Assembly (NCBI RefSeq): GCF_000423005.1
Contig: NZ_AUHD01000011.1
Span: 1 to 64,000 of the forward strand
Direction of reading: 5' to 3'
From: Gelidibacter mesophilus DSM 14095
Lineage (GTDB): Bacteria > Bacteroidota > Bacteroidia > Flavobacteriales > Flavobacteriaceae
Length of the DNA: 64,000 nucleotides
The notes beneath the pieces are model-generated. The model did no database searches. It had not been told where the DNA came from and saw only the letters and a list, made by a program, of their open reading frames with translations. This document shows, one piece after another, positions 25,709-35,493 of this stretch. Position 1 is the first letter of the stretch. The number at the start of each line of letters is the position of its first letter. Both the position numbers and the translations under genes were made by a program.

Positions 25709-26920
25709 ATGTCTCATATTTTAAAAATTATGGAAACAAAAGATCAAAACGGACTTAACAAAGCTTCACGAACGCTTTTGCTCGTTGGTGTCTTATTTGT
25801 GGCCATCAATCTCAGGCCCGCACTTTCCAGTATTGGGCCGTTAATCAATATGATCCGTCAAGATGTTGGGCTTTCAGATACCTTGTTGGGCTTGCTCACC
25901 ACATTACCCTTAATAGCGTTTGGTGTTGTTTCAACAATTACACCGTTATTCACTAAACGGTTTGGAATCGGAAATACACTTTTAGGGGCGTTGATCTTAT
26001 TAACCGCAGGAATCATCATCCGTTCCGTGGGCGGGATATTTGAATTGTATCTGGGTACCACTTTATTGGGAATTGCCATTGCTTTCGGAAATGTATTGAT
26101 TCCTGCATTGATTAAAAGAAACTTTCCGCACAAAGCAGGATTTGTGACCAGTTTATATTCTGGAATCATGTCACTTGGTGCTGCTTTTGCCGCAGGATTA
26201 AGTGTGCCATTGGCCATCGAACTCAATTTGGGATGGCGCGGTTCATTGGCCGTCTGGGGAATGTTGGCAGTGTTGGCGTTAATTATTTGGATTCCTAATA
26301 TAAAACGCATCAATCGGACCGCACCACGTCGAAGTTTTAAAGAAGCCATTAAGAAATTGAGTGGCTCCGTACTGGTATGGAAATTGGCGCTTTATATGGG
26401 GCTCCAATCTTTTGCTTTTTATGTGATTTTAGCTTGGCTACCCGCTATTCTCATAGACCGAGGATTTGATGCCGCGTACGCCGGTTGGATGCTTTCCTTA
26501 TCACAGGCCACGGGAATTGTTGGAGCCATTATAATCCCGCTTTGGGCAGGTTCAAGAAAAGATCAACGTTTGGTCATTGTGTCGTTGATAATTGTTGAAG
26601 CCATTGCTTTGATTGGGTTGATGCTGCCGGGAATTGGAATGGTTGAACTCTGGGTTGGACTTGTTGGCATGGTGCTTGGCGGTACTTTCGGATTAGCGCT
26701 GTTGCTGATCGTTCTCAGGTCAAAGGATGCAGAAACCGCTGCGGAACTCTCAGGAATTGTGCAGTCCATTGGCTATTTTATTGCTGCAACGGGTCCGTTT
26801 ATTGTAGGGGTCATTTATGATTTAACATCACAATGGAACTACGCTTTGATTTTGTTGATAATCGTTGCAATTATCAAACTTGTCATGGGTATTGATGTTG
26901 GAAAAGATAGAAAAGTCTAG
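25709..26920 (+). CDS. MFS transporter of the CynX/NimT type
   Basis: The 403-residue protein has twelve predicted membrane helices and the CynX-like start LLVGVLFVAINLRPALSSIGPL, where the NLRPA motif is diagnostic. GVLRSKD-type and TGPFIVGVIYDLT segments fit too. Family members move cyanate, nitroimidazoles or other small anions/drugs. The ATG at 25709 is taken; 25730 (METKDQN) is an alternative. There is no operon partner, and it ends tail-to-tail with the esterase gene. Confidence 0.86.
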   Translation: MSHILKIMETKDQNGLNKASRTLLLVGVLFVAINLRPALSSIGPLINMIRQDVGLSDTLLGLLTTLPLIAFGVVSTITPLFTKRFGIGNTLLGALILLTAGIIIRSVGGIFELYLGTTLLGIAIAFGNVLIPALIKRNFPHKAGFVTSLYSGIMSLGAAFAAGLSVPLAIELNLGWRGSLAVWGMLAVLALIIWIPNIKRINRTAPRRSFKEAIKKLSGSVLVWKLALYMGLQSFAFYVILAWLPAILIDRGFDAAYAGWMLSLSQATGIVGAIIIPLWAGSRKDQRLVIVSLIIVEAIALIGLMLPGIGMVELWVGLVGMVLGGTFGLALLLIVLRSKDAETAAELSGIVQSIGYFIAATGPFIVGVIYDLTSQWNYALILLIIVAIIKLVMGIDVGKDRKV

Positions 26921-26993
26921 TGTGTTTATAGTATCACCTTAAAATATTATTATTCTTAATTTTATAGATGGCTTAAATCAGGACGAAGTAGAA

Positions 26994-27740
26994 TCATTCC
27001 ACAATCAAAGGCTCCAAAGTTTCCCAAACCGTATGTGCCAAGATCTTATGACCTTCCACATTTGGGTGGATGCCATCGCCTTGGTTCAGAGAAGCAATCC
27101 CACCCACATCCTTCAAAATAAAAGGAATAAATTCCAAATTATTCTTTTCCGCCAAGTTGGCATAAAGTTGTCGGAACTCGGAGGTGTAGTCCTGTCCCAT
27201 GTTTGGAGGCAGTTCCATCCCAGCAAGAATGATGGTGGTTTCCGGGCTTTTTTCCTTCACCATATCAATGATAGCTTGTAAATTGGCGCGCGTTTCAGAT
27301 AATGCTACGCCGCGTAATCCATCATTAGCACCAAGTTCCAATAAAAACACATCTACTTTTTGTTTGATCACCCAATCAATTCGACTTTTACCTCCGGCGG
27401 TCGTTTCACCGCTGACACCAGAATTAATCACTGTATAATTCAAATTTAAAGAATCGATCTTTTGTTGCAACAACGCAGGGTAGGCCTCAGTACTATCATC
27501 CAGTCCGTAGCCAGCGGTAATACTATCTCCAAAACACAGAATAGTTTTAGAACTGTTCACTTGTGTTTCCGTCGCTTCGTTTTGTTTTGCAGTCTCCGTA
27601 TTTTCGCTGGTTTTTTTAGTTTTGGCATCGTTACAGGAAAGAAGAAATAACGGGATGATAAAATAACAAAACTTTATGAGTTTGTAAGACGTTACGGTTG
27701 GTAGAATTGAATGCATTTGTTTATTTTGAGCCTTGGACAT
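26994..27740 (-). CDS. TesA-like SGNH/GDSL esterase lipoprotein
   Basis: The 248-residue protein has a lipoprotein signal with lipobox LLSC36 and a Thr/Glu-rich linker. The SGNH blocks follow: block I CFGDSITAGYG with S73, block II Gly in SGVSGETTAGG, block III N in LGANDGLRG, and block V D222-G-I-H225-P. This is the multifunctional esterase/lysophospholipase/thioesterase I (TesA) family, here tethered in the periplasm. It is divergent from the ybbA-ybbP-like ABC genes with only 26 bases between the starts. Enterobacteria keep the same arrangement (tesA / ybbA-ybbP). Confidence 0.88.
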   Translation of the reverse strand: MSKAQNKQMHSILPTVTSYKLIKFCYFIIPLFLLSCNDAKTKKTSENTETAKQNEATETQVNSSKTILCFGDSITAGYGLDDSTEAYPALLQQKIDSLNLNYTVINSGVSGETTAGGKSRIDWVIKQKVDVFLLELGANDGLRGVALSETRANLQAIIDMVKEKSPETTIILAGMELPPNMGQDYTSEFRQLYANLAEKNNLEFIPFILKDVGGIASLNQGDGIHPNVEGHKILAHTVWETLEPLIVE

Positions 27741-27766
27741 AAGTCGCTATTTAAATTAAAATTTAT

Positions 27767-28456
27767 ATGCCAAAGATATTAAAGATTACCGGGCTGGAAA
27801 AGACATATACCAGTGATAACAAACAATTAACGGTCTTACACGATATTTCTTTTGATGTCGAAAAAGGTCAGACCTTTTCAATTGTCGGTCCATCAGGAAG
27901 TGGGAAGACCACCTTACTCGGGTTATGCGCGGGCTTGGATGAACCAAATGCAGGCCGTGTTGAGTTATGTAGCGAGGACTTGAGCCGGTTAAATGAAGAC
28001 CAACGCGCACAATTGAGAAATAAGGAAGTCGGCTTTATTTTTCAGAATTTTCAATTGTTGCCTACCTTAACTGCGCTCGAAAATGTGAGTGTCCCATTAG
28101 AATTGCAAGGCTCAAAAGAAGCAACTAAAAAGAGCATGACCTTATTGGAAAAGGTGGGTTTAGGCGATAGGGTCCATCATTACCCATCCCAACTCTCCGG
28201 TGGAGAGCAGCAGCGTGTGGCCTTGGCGCGTGCTTTTGCAAATGCACCGTCCATCTTATTTGCCGATGAACCTACGGGGAATTTGGATGCCGAAACCGGC
28301 GAAAAAGTAATCCAGTTATTGTTCGATCTCAATAAAGAAAATGGCACCACCTTGGTCATCATTACCCACGATTTAGAATTGGCGAATCGGACCCAACAAA
28401 TCCTGCGACTTAAAGGCGGGAAAATAGTAACCAATGAACCGACTCCTATACTGTGA
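27767..28456 (+). CDS. ybbA: ABC transporter ATP-binding protein, YbbA/LolD type
   Basis: The 229-residue protein shows Walker A GPSGSGKTT (41-49), the Q-loop FQNFQLLPTLTALENV, signature LSGGEQQRVALARA (143-156) and Walker B ILFADEPTGNLD (163-174). This is the MacB/LolD/FtsE-type branch (PF00005) that powers MacB-like mechanotransmission. It overlaps the permease gene by four bases (GTGA) and is divergent from the TesA-like gene, matching the E. coli ybbA neighbourhood. The substrate is unknown; a lipid-related function is suggested by TesA. Confidence 0.88.
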   Translation: MPKILKITGLEKTYTSDNKQLTVLHDISFDVEKGQTFSIVGPSGSGKTTLLGLCAGLDEPNAGRVELCSEDLSRLNEDQRAQLRNKEVGFIFQNFQLLPTLTALENVSVPLELQGSKEATKKSMTLLEKVGLGDRVHHYPSQLSGGEQQRVALARAFANAPSILFADEPTGNLDAETGEKVIQLLFDLNKENGTTLVIITHDLELANRTQQILRLKGGKIVTNEPTPIL

Positions 28457-30999
28457 ACGACGCTCCATTCAACACCAAACTACAGACATCTTGGCTTTTT
28501 AAAATGGCTTGGCGTGATGCCAAGGCAAGCAAAGTGCGGCTATTTTTATTTATGGCCTCAATTATCCTGGGGATTGGCGCTGTGGTGTCCATACAATTAT
28601 TCAGTACAAATCTGAAGGACAATATCCAAAGCCAATCAAAAACCCTTATGGGTGCCGATTTTATAATCGATTCCAGACAGGTCCCGACCGAGCGTGCACA
28701 AGCAATAATCGACTCTCTCAAACCTGATGCTTCTGAAGTGAATTTCGTTTCGATGATTGCCTTTCCAAAAAATGGCGGCACCAAGTTGGTGCAAGTGCGC
28801 GGATTGGAAGGCAGCTTCCCGTTTTATGGTCAAATGGAAACGCAACCAACCTCTGCTGCAACTACTTATCAGAGTTCAGGTGGTGTATTGGTTGATGCCA
28901 CACTGATGCTTCAGTTTAATGTCAAATCAGGAGATTCCATCAAAATAGGGGAACTCACCTTGCCCATTGCAGGAGCCTTAAACTCAATTCCGGGTAGCTC
29001 TGCTATCTCTGCTTCCGTGGCACCTCCGGTGATCATTCCAAATCGTTTTATTGAAGCTACAAATTTGTTGCAGTTTGGAAGCCGTAAAGAATACCAATAT
29101 TTTTATAAGGCTTCAGATACTTTAGATCTTAACCTGCTTGAAACCAGATTGGAACCATTATTAGATTTAGAAAACGCCGATATAAAAACGCATATTGGCA
29201 GTACCCAGCGTTTAGGAAAACGCTATGACAATGTGGGTAAATTCCTGAATCTAGCCGCTTTTATTGCCTTACTTCTGGGCTGCATTGGCATTGCCAGTTC
29301 TGTCCATATTTATATCAAAGAAAAATTAAGGGCCATTGCCGTCCTGAAATGTATGGGAGCTTCACGATTGCAAAGCTTTTTGATTTTCGGGATTCAAATT
29401 GCAGCGATTGGAATTGTAGGTGGGCTCATTGGATCATTGATCGGCGTCGGACTACAAGGCTTGTTCCCATATCTGTTGAAAGACTTTTTGCCGTTTACGT
29501 TGGAGATTTCAATTTCTGCACAACCCATTATTATCGGAGTACTGCTCGGTTTGATGATGTCAGTACTCTTTGCACTTTTGCCACTGCTTCGTACTTGGTA
29601 CGTGTCACCATTAGAAGTGTTGCGGGTAGATGAAAAGGCCACTCAAGAACCTCTAAAAATACGGATTCTAGTCTTTGGTGCCATTTTGGTCTTTCTCTTT
29701 TTATTTTCGTTCTGGTTGATTAAAAATGCGCTGTACGCTTTAGCTTTTGTAGGTGCAACTGTTGTCACCTTTGCTGTTTTAGCAGGCGTAGCACTATTAT
29801 TTATTAAAACCATTCGGAATTATTTCCCTAAAAGTTGGGGGTTCACGGTGCGTCAAAGTCTGCTCAATCTCTTTCGTCCCAACAATCAAACTGTCGTTTT
29901 GGTCGTGGCTATTGGTTTGGGAACATTTTTAATTAGCACCTTGTATTTTACAAAGGATATTTTGTTGGACAAAACGGAAATAGGGCAGAGCACAGAAAAT
30001 GCCAATATCATTGTTTTGGATGTCCAAACGGAGCAGCGCGATGCGGTGGCAGAAAGCATTTCCACAAAGGACTTGCCCGTACTCAATAACATTCCGTTGG
30101 TGACCATGCGGATGCACAGCATCAAAGGCCGATTGGTTAATGAACTCCGACAGGACACTGCGCGCCAAGTTCGTGGTTGGATCCTAAACCATGAATTCAG
30201 AACCACCTATCGGGATACTCTGACGGCTTCGGAAGAACTGGAAGCCGGCACATGGATCCCGCGATTAAAGCAAGGCGATCCGGTGGTGATTTCCATTTCA
30301 GATAACCTTGCCAGCGATGCAAAAGTTACGGTTGGTGATGTGATTGTATTTAATGTCCAGGGTGTTCTGATGGAAACTACTGTTGGCAGTATCCGAAAAG
30401 TAGATTGGGCACAGATGCAGCTCAATTTTACCATTGTATTTCCTGCGGGTGTGCTCGAGGATGCACCACAGTTTAATGTATTGACCACATCGGTAAAGGA
30501 TGAAGCCAGTTCAGCCGCCTTGCAGCAGGATCTGGTTTCTAGATTCCCCAACCTCACCATCATTGATTTGCGACAGGTTTATAATTTAGTGGAAGATATT
30601 TTGGAAAAGGTCTCATGGGTCATTAATTTCATGGCGTTTTTCAGTATCCTTACGGGAATCATTGTGTTGATTGGCTCGGTCAGAACCAGCAAATACCAAC
30701 GCATTAAAGAAAGCGTCTTACTGCGGACCCTTGGTGCAAAAAACAAACAGATTCTTCAGATTTCAGCCTTTGAATATGTTTTTTTAGGCCTTTTGGGAAG
30801 TCTTGTCGGTATTATACTGGCCTTGGTGAGCAGTTTGGCCTTGGCTTTGCTGGTGTTTAAAGAACCTTTTGTGCCATCCTGGATTCCTTTTCTGGTGTTC
30901 ATACCGGGCATTACACTTTTGGTTTTAGGGATTGGGCTAAGTAATATTAGAACTGTTTTGAGAAGTTCACCTTTGGAGGTATTGCGTAGGGAAGGGTAA
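28453..30999 (+). CDS. ybbP: FtsX-like ABC permease, YbbP type
   Basis: This 848-residue permease starts at GTG (28453) inside the stop of ybbA. It has an N-terminal helix (LFLFMASIILGIGAVVSI), a large periplasmic domain, then FtsX modules: helices with LAAFIALLLGCIGIASSVHIYIKEKLRAIAVLK (about 270-305), a second pair mid-protein (about 415-490), and a last FtsX block with LVGIILALVSSLALALL and SSPLEVLRREG at the end. This is the double-FtsX YbbP layout. With YbbA it probably handles lipophilic molecules at the envelope. Length fits the family. Confidence 0.87.
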   Translation: MNDAPFNTKLQTSWLFKMAWRDAKASKVRLFLFMASIILGIGAVVSIQLFSTNLKDNIQSQSKTLMGADFIIDSRQVPTERAQAIIDSLKPDASEVNFVSMIAFPKNGGTKLVQVRGLEGSFPFYGQMETQPTSAATTYQSSGGVLVDATLMLQFNVKSGDSIKIGELTLPIAGALNSIPGSSAISASVAPPVIIPNRFIEATNLLQFGSRKEYQYFYKASDTLDLNLLETRLEPLLDLENADIKTHIGSTQRLGKRYDNVGKFLNLAAFIALLLGCIGIASSVHIYIKEKLRAIAVLKCMGASRLQSFLIFGIQIAAIGIVGGLIGSLIGVGLQGLFPYLLKDFLPFTLEISISAQPIIIGVLLGLMMSVLFALLPLLRTWYVSPLEVLRVDEKATQEPLKIRILVFGAILVFLFLFSFWLIKNALYALAFVGATVVTFAVLAGVALLFIKTIRNYFPKSWGFTVRQSLLNLFRPNNQTVVLVVAIGLGTFLISTLYFTKDILLDKTEIGQSTENANIIVLDVQTEQRDAVAESISTKDLPVLNNIPLVTMRMHSIKGRLVNELRQDTARQVRGWILNHEFRTTYRDTLTASEELEAGTWIPRLKQGDPVVISISDNLASDAKVTVGDVIVFNVQGVLMETTVGSIRKVDWAQMQLNFTIVFPAGVLEDAPQFNVLTTSVKDEASSAALQQDLVSRFPNLTIIDLRQVYNLVEDILEKVSWVINFMAFFSILTGIIVLIGSVRTSKYQRIKESVLLRTLGAKNKQILQISAFEYVFLGLLGSLVGIILALVSSLALALLVFKEPFVPSWIPFLVFIPGITLLVLGIGLSNIRTVLRSSPLEVLRREG

Positions 31000-31100
31000 A
31001 GGATGCAATTTCCTTTTTAGAGACTCAAAGCAATCTCCATAATAGACCGCACTGCGTGCATTAAATTTGTAACTTGCATAAAACCCATACACCTAAAAAT

Positions 31101-31280
31101 ATGTTTAATATATTAGTTCCATTAGCGGTACAAACACCTACAGGTACACCTAATCCAAGCGACAGCAGTCCTATAGATTTTTCAAATCCCTTTGAAATCA
31201 TTGTATTTGTTATTGCACCCATCTTACTAGTCATCTTCTATTTATACTATAGAAAAAAGAAAAAAAATGATCGTGAATAA
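31101..31280 (+). CDS. Small single-helix membrane protein
   Basis: From the ATG at 31101 (MFNILVPLAVQTPTGTPNPSD) the protein is 59 residues: an outward Pro/Ser-rich N-terminus, one membrane helix (IIVFVIAPILLVIFYLYY) and a KKKKKND tail. Similar short proteins are common in Flavobacteriaceae, but I know no function. An upstream ATG-like start at 31074 is less likely because it would add a charged tail before a leader-like segment. Confidence 0.6.
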   Translation: MFNILVPLAVQTPTGTPNPSDSSPIDFSNPFEIIVFVIAPILLVIFYLYYRKKKKNDRE

Positions 31281-31310
31281 AGGTGTGGAATACTATCTTA
31301 ATACTTAATA

Positions 31311-31955
31311 CTACTCAAACGTATGTCGTTTCTCCGCTGTAGATGACGCATTGAGCAGTTCATGAAACAGTTTGATATTATTAAAATCGCGCGTGATTGC
31401 TTCAGATACCGCAAGGCCAGAAATACCGGTAGCCAATACCTCTTTAACATCATCCGTAGTGATGCCGCCAACGGCAAGCACTGGGATTTCGGTTTTTAAG
31501 ACGTCCATAATGGCCGTATAGCCGTTGAGACCCAAAACTGTGGGAATGTTCGCTTTGGTGTTTGTAAATCGGAAGGGTCCCAAACTGATATAATCAACGT
31601 CCTTATTGATTAAATTTTTACAATCCTGCAAGTTATGTGCCGAGCCGCCAATCATTTGCCAAGTGTACAAATACGTTCTGGCAACGGTAGGGCAGACGTC
31701 GGTACTTCCTAAATGCACCCCATCGGCTTTCACGGTTTTGGCTATTTTGTAGTCGTCGTTGATGATCAATCGGGTCTGGAAATGCGAGGTAATTTCCCGA
31801 GCCTCCTGAGCCCATTTCAAATGTTTCTTTTCTGAAATATTCTTTAATCGCAATTGTACCAATTCTGCACCAGAAGAACAGGCTTTTTGGATGTTTTCCA
31901 AATGTTCTTTGGGAGTGTTGCCTTGAGAGATATAATGTAATTTGGGAATGATCAT
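31311..31955 (-). CDS. thiE: Thiamine-phosphate synthase
   Basis: The 214-residue TIM-barrel has the ThiE markers: ELVQLRLKNI (about 30-39), LIINDDYKIA (about 62-71), ADGVHLGSTD (about 77-86), SLGPFRFTNTKAN (about 125-137) and PVLAVGGIT (about 158-166). It joins HMP-PP and HET-P to make thiamine phosphate in the cytoplasm. It is a single gene here, away from other thi genes, and no TPP riboswitch is evident upstream. Confidence 0.9.
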   Translation of the reverse strand: MIIPKLHYISQGNTPKEHLENIQKACSSGAELVQLRLKNISEKKHLKWAQEAREITSHFQTRLIINDDYKIAKTVKADGVHLGSTDVCPTVARTYLYTWQMIGGSAHNLQDCKNLINKDVDYISLGPFRFTNTKANIPTVLGLNGYTAIMDVLKTEIPVLAVGGITTDDVKEVLATGISGLAVSEAITRDFNNIKLFHELLNASSTAEKRHTFE

Positions 31956-32147
31956 TTTTCAAATATTTTTGATTGCGTATTTATTTATGGCAATATTAAT
32001 GTTTTACATGGATAAACCCTGCCGTATGTTGGTTATAAAATATAAATTTTGACAAACCTATAATTCAATAACCTAAAAAGGAAGCGTATGAAAGTTCGTT
32101 AATTATTCTTATAATTATTGATATATTTACTTTCCCAAATCATTAGT

Positions 32148-35033
32148 ATGCCAAAAATAGTTATTCGGTTTTTATTCTATTTAATACCTTGTTTTTTATA
32201 TGCCCAATGTCCGGTTGGAGATGTTCATTTGAATAATCAAAATGATGTTAATGACTATATATCGAATTTTGGAACTTGTGAAGTAATTAATGGAACATTA
32301 TCTATTAGAGGAGATACAGCAATTGATATCTCTGGAATCACAGCAATAAAGCGAATAGAAGGTTCTTTAATTATTGATTCCAAAATGACGAGTATTGCAA
32401 ATTTCAGCAATTTAGAATTTGTTGGTGGTGATTTTGAAATTGACCATAATGATGTTTTGGAGACTATTGAAGGCATCAATAAATTACATACTGTTAACGG
32501 TAATTTTTTAATTACACAAAATTATACGAGTTTAAAAACCATTAAAGGATTTAATAGTTTAGAAAAAATTGGAGGTAACTTTCAAATATCTGAAAATCAT
32601 TTTCTCGAAATGATAGCTGCCTTTGATAACCTGATAACTGTGGGTGGTTGGTTTCTGATAAGAAGGGCGGATAAAATGCAAAGATTAAATGGGTTTAATG
32701 CACTAACAACAATTGGAACCACTTACAATTCATCATCATTTAAGGGCAATCTCAGTATAGAGAGAAATGAAATCCTATCTGAAATAGATGGATTTAGGGC
32801 ATTGATTGAAGTGGTAAGGGACATCGATATACTGAATAACAGAAATTTACTACGTGTGAAGGGGTTCACCAATCTTCAAAAAGTACGATCACTAACTTTC
32901 ATGACAAACCGATTATTGGTTGAAATCCCATTATTTAACAGCCTGACGACCATTGCAGGGTCTTTGAGTATTTATGATTCGGTATTGGTTGACATTGATG
33001 GATTTAATTCTATTCAAACGCTTGGATGGTATTTGATAATTAGCCACAATTCTGAGCTTAACAAAATAACAGGTTTTGCAAATCTTAATAAAATAAATGG
33101 CGAATTTGCCATCACAGGCAACCCTGAATTAAAGAGCCTCATTGGGTTCAAGAACTTGGTTGAAACTTCAGGAATTAACATTGCGTACAATGTATCTATC
33201 GAAGATTTAAAAGGTTTAGAGAATTTATTTACCGTGGGCGTCATTGGGGGTAATGGTGTTTCAATAAGGGGCAATGATTCTTTGTCAGACTGTACTGCGA
33301 TTTGCAATTTACTGTCCAACGGCACGGTATCTGGTGATATCTATATCGCTCATAACCCTTCAGGATGTAGTAGTGAAGTAGAGGTCAGGACAGAATGTTC
33401 TCCAGCCGGAGGAGACGGACGTTTAGCCATTTGTATGACTAGTAGTCCTGTTGATTTATTTGATAGTTTAACTGGAGCGCCAGATTTAGGAGGCGTATGG
33501 ACACCCGTTTTATTGAGCGGTAATGGACTCTTCAATCCATTATTAGATCACGCTGGCGTTTATACATATACCATTACTACGGGAGTTGGTACTTCAGAAT
33601 CTTCGGAGGTTACGGTTAAAATTGATAATGTGCCAAATGCAGGAGGAGACGAAAATTTAACTGTTTGTTCGAACATGACTTCGGTTGATTTGTTTGAGAG
33701 TTTATTGGGCACACCAGATAAAGGTGGCGTCTGGACACCAAATTTGACGGACGGCAATGGACTATTCGATCCCGCTTTTGATGCTGCAGGTACTTATACT
33801 TATACAGTTGCCAATTCATGTGGTACAGCTACCTCAAAAATAACTATTGCAGTTGATGTATTTCCAGATGCTGGAGAAAACGGAAGCCTGGATATTTGTA
33901 TCGCTGACAACCCTGTGGACTTGTTTAATAGTCTAATGGGCACTCCAGATCCTGGAGGCATTTGGACACCCCAATTAGCAAGTGGAACAGGTGTGTTTGA
34001 TCCATCTAAGGACACGGCAGGGATTTACTCTTATACTTTGTCGGGCGGAGTTTGTGGATCGGTCACTTCTGATGTTTCAGTGACCATAAATACGCTGCCA
34101 AGTGCTGGACAAAATGGACGACTTGACCTTTGTATGAATAGCAGTTCTGCGAATTTGTTTGATAGTTTAGGTGGTTCCCCTGACATAGGTGGCATTTGGT
34201 CTCCAACGCTTTCAAGTGGTACAAGTATATTTAATCCTTCAGTGGATGCTTCGGGAGTTTACCTCTACACGGTCACCAATGGCGTTTGTGGTACATCTAC
34301 AGCTGAAGTTAATGTTCTGGTTGATACACTACCCAATGCGGGAGAAGAGGGGAGTTTAGAGATTTGTAGGAATAGTAATTCCGTAGATTTATTCGCTATT
34401 TTGTCTGGAACACCCGATACCAGTGGCGTGTGGAGTCCTTCATTATCAAGTAGAACAGGAGTTTTTAATCCTGAAATAGATAATGGAGGTGTGTACACTT
34501 ACGCTGTGGTTAATGGTTGTGGCTTGGTATCATCAGAAGTTGTGGTTGACGTCATTAATTTCACTCCCATAAGTGATTATGACGTTAAGATTAAAGAATT
34601 TAGCGGGAATAATTCGCTGGAAATTATGGTAAATTCTAACGCGGACTATCAATATTCATTGGACGGTTTACAATATCAAGATAGCTCTATTTTTGATCAT
34701 TTAAGTGGTGGCGATTACACCATATATGTTCGAGAAATTAATGGCTGTGGAATGGTGCAAGAAACAGTAACCATTTTGGATTTTCCGAAATTCTTCACGC
34801 CCAACAATGATGGTTTCCATGATGTTTGGACATTAATAGGAAGCACCACTAGAGTTTATGATCTTTATATCCATGATCGGTATGGTAAACTTTTAAAGCA
34901 GATAAGAGCTTCAGGAAAAGCTGCTTGGGATGGCACTTATAGAGGTAAAAATTTACCATCAGATGATTATTGGTTTAAAGTTGTTTTTGAGGATGGCTTT
35001 GTTAAGACCGGTCATTTTACTTTGAAAAGATGA
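32148..35033 (+). CDS. Large T9SS type B cargo protein with receptor-L-like and five tandem repeats
   Basis: The ATG at 32148 yields a signal peptide (IVIRFLFYLIPCFLYAQCP) and about 961 residues. Residues about 30-420 are leucine-rich, receptor-L-domain-like units with recurring G-F-x-x-L and I-x-G-x-F/L-x-I patterns. Then five repeats of about 77 residues follow (33403-34563), each with a cysteine (AICMTSSP, VCSNMTS, ICIADNP, LCMNSSS, ICRNSNS), DLF..L.G.PD.GG.W.P and a G-V/T-Y-T-Y strand. The end is the gliding-motility C-terminal domain: FPKFFTPNNDGFHDVW, IHDRYGKLLKQI, LPSDDYWFKV. It should be exported by the type IX system and attached or released at the surface. Confidence 0.87.
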   Translation: MPKIVIRFLFYLIPCFLYAQCPVGDVHLNNQNDVNDYISNFGTCEVINGTLSIRGDTAIDISGITAIKRIEGSLIIDSKMTSIANFSNLEFVGGDFEIDHNDVLETIEGINKLHTVNGNFLITQNYTSLKTIKGFNSLEKIGGNFQISENHFLEMIAAFDNLITVGGWFLIRRADKMQRLNGFNALTTIGTTYNSSSFKGNLSIERNEILSEIDGFRALIEVVRDIDILNNRNLLRVKGFTNLQKVRSLTFMTNRLLVEIPLFNSLTTIAGSLSIYDSVLVDIDGFNSIQTLGWYLIISHNSELNKITGFANLNKINGEFAITGNPELKSLIGFKNLVETSGINIAYNVSIEDLKGLENLFTVGVIGGNGVSIRGNDSLSDCTAICNLLSNGTVSGDIYIAHNPSGCSSEVEVRTECSPAGGDGRLAICMTSSPVDLFDSLTGAPDLGGVWTPVLLSGNGLFNPLLDHAGVYTYTITTGVGTSESSEVTVKIDNVPNAGGDENLTVCSNMTSVDLFESLLGTPDKGGVWTPNLTDGNGLFDPAFDAAGTYTYTVANSCGTATSKITIAVDVFPDAGENGSLDICIADNPVDLFNSLMGTPDPGGIWTPQLASGTGVFDPSKDTAGIYSYTLSGGVCGSVTSDVSVTINTLPSAGQNGRLDLCMNSSSANLFDSLGGSPDIGGIWSPTLSSGTSIFNPSVDASGVYLYTVTNGVCGTSTAEVNVLVDTLPNAGEEGSLEICRNSNSVDLFAILSGTPDTSGVWSPSLSSRTGVFNPEIDNGGVYTYAVVNGCGLVSSEVVVDVINFTPISDYDVKIKEFSGNNSLEIMVNSNADYQYSLDGLQYQDSSIFDHLSGGDYTIYVREINGCGMVQETVTILDFPKFFTPNNDGFHDVWTLIGSTTRVYDLYIHDRYGKLLKQIRASGKAAWDGTYRGKNLPSDDYWFKVVFEDGFVKTGHFTLKR
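33403..34563 (+). repeat. Five tandem ~230-bp coding repeats
   Basis: Five consecutive units of about 231 bases encode the DLF-x-x-L-x-G-x-PD-x-GG-x-W-x-P module, each starting with a small/acid stretch such as AGGDGRL or AGENGSL. The copies have diverged in DNA but keep Cys, Trp and Tyr positions. Confidence 0.8.
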
Positions 35034-35493
35034 TCGATTGCCCTAAACACATTACATTCTAATGTATATTCATAGAGCTACGTCGTTAAAATCTATAGAT
35101 ACTCCCTGCGAAAAAACACCTCTATAACAAAACATCTCAAACCCTCCAAAGCATTCTCCCCGAAGGTTTAAACGAACATAGTGAGCGATTTATGAACTCT
35201 ATTTAATTATTTTTATCTATCTTTAAAATTCAATTACCCGCATTGAGGTAATGAATTCTCCCCTAAAGAGTTTATGATAGTATAGCTTTGTACGCATGGC
35301 TTGAAGCCTTTTGTTGACCACATTTTTTAATAGATTGATTGCATTTCTCCCCACAGGCCTAAACCTATTTTCTTGCTGAAAACGGTAAGGTTACTATTAG
35401 GTTACGCAACCCATTCAAGTTTCAAACTTGGCGAAAGAAGTATTGAATTGAGATCTTCCCACGGTCTTTAAGTCTGAACATAAACTTTAATAC
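35034..35493. other. Intergenic region with diverged short repeats
   Basis: This 460-base spacer has GCATTCTCCCCGAAGGTTTA (35151-35170) and GCATTTCTCCCCACAGGCCT (35341-35360), each followed by AAAC, plus a weaker third piece with GAATTCTCCCC (35253). They look like worn copies of one element. No gene is supported. Confidence 0.35.

Noticed and set aside
25858-26349. 163-codon minus-strand frame opposite the MFS transporter
   Set aside because: It is an antisense shadow of a clear twelve-helix carrier, with Pro/Asn-rich content typical of antisense frames.
31956-32100. TPP riboswitch for thiE
   Set aside because: No THI-box helices or conserved CUGAGA-type sequence was seen upstream of thiE.
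33014-34498. Several minus-strand frames over the T9SS repeats
   Set aside because: They are antisense products of the repeated coding modules, with no independent features.
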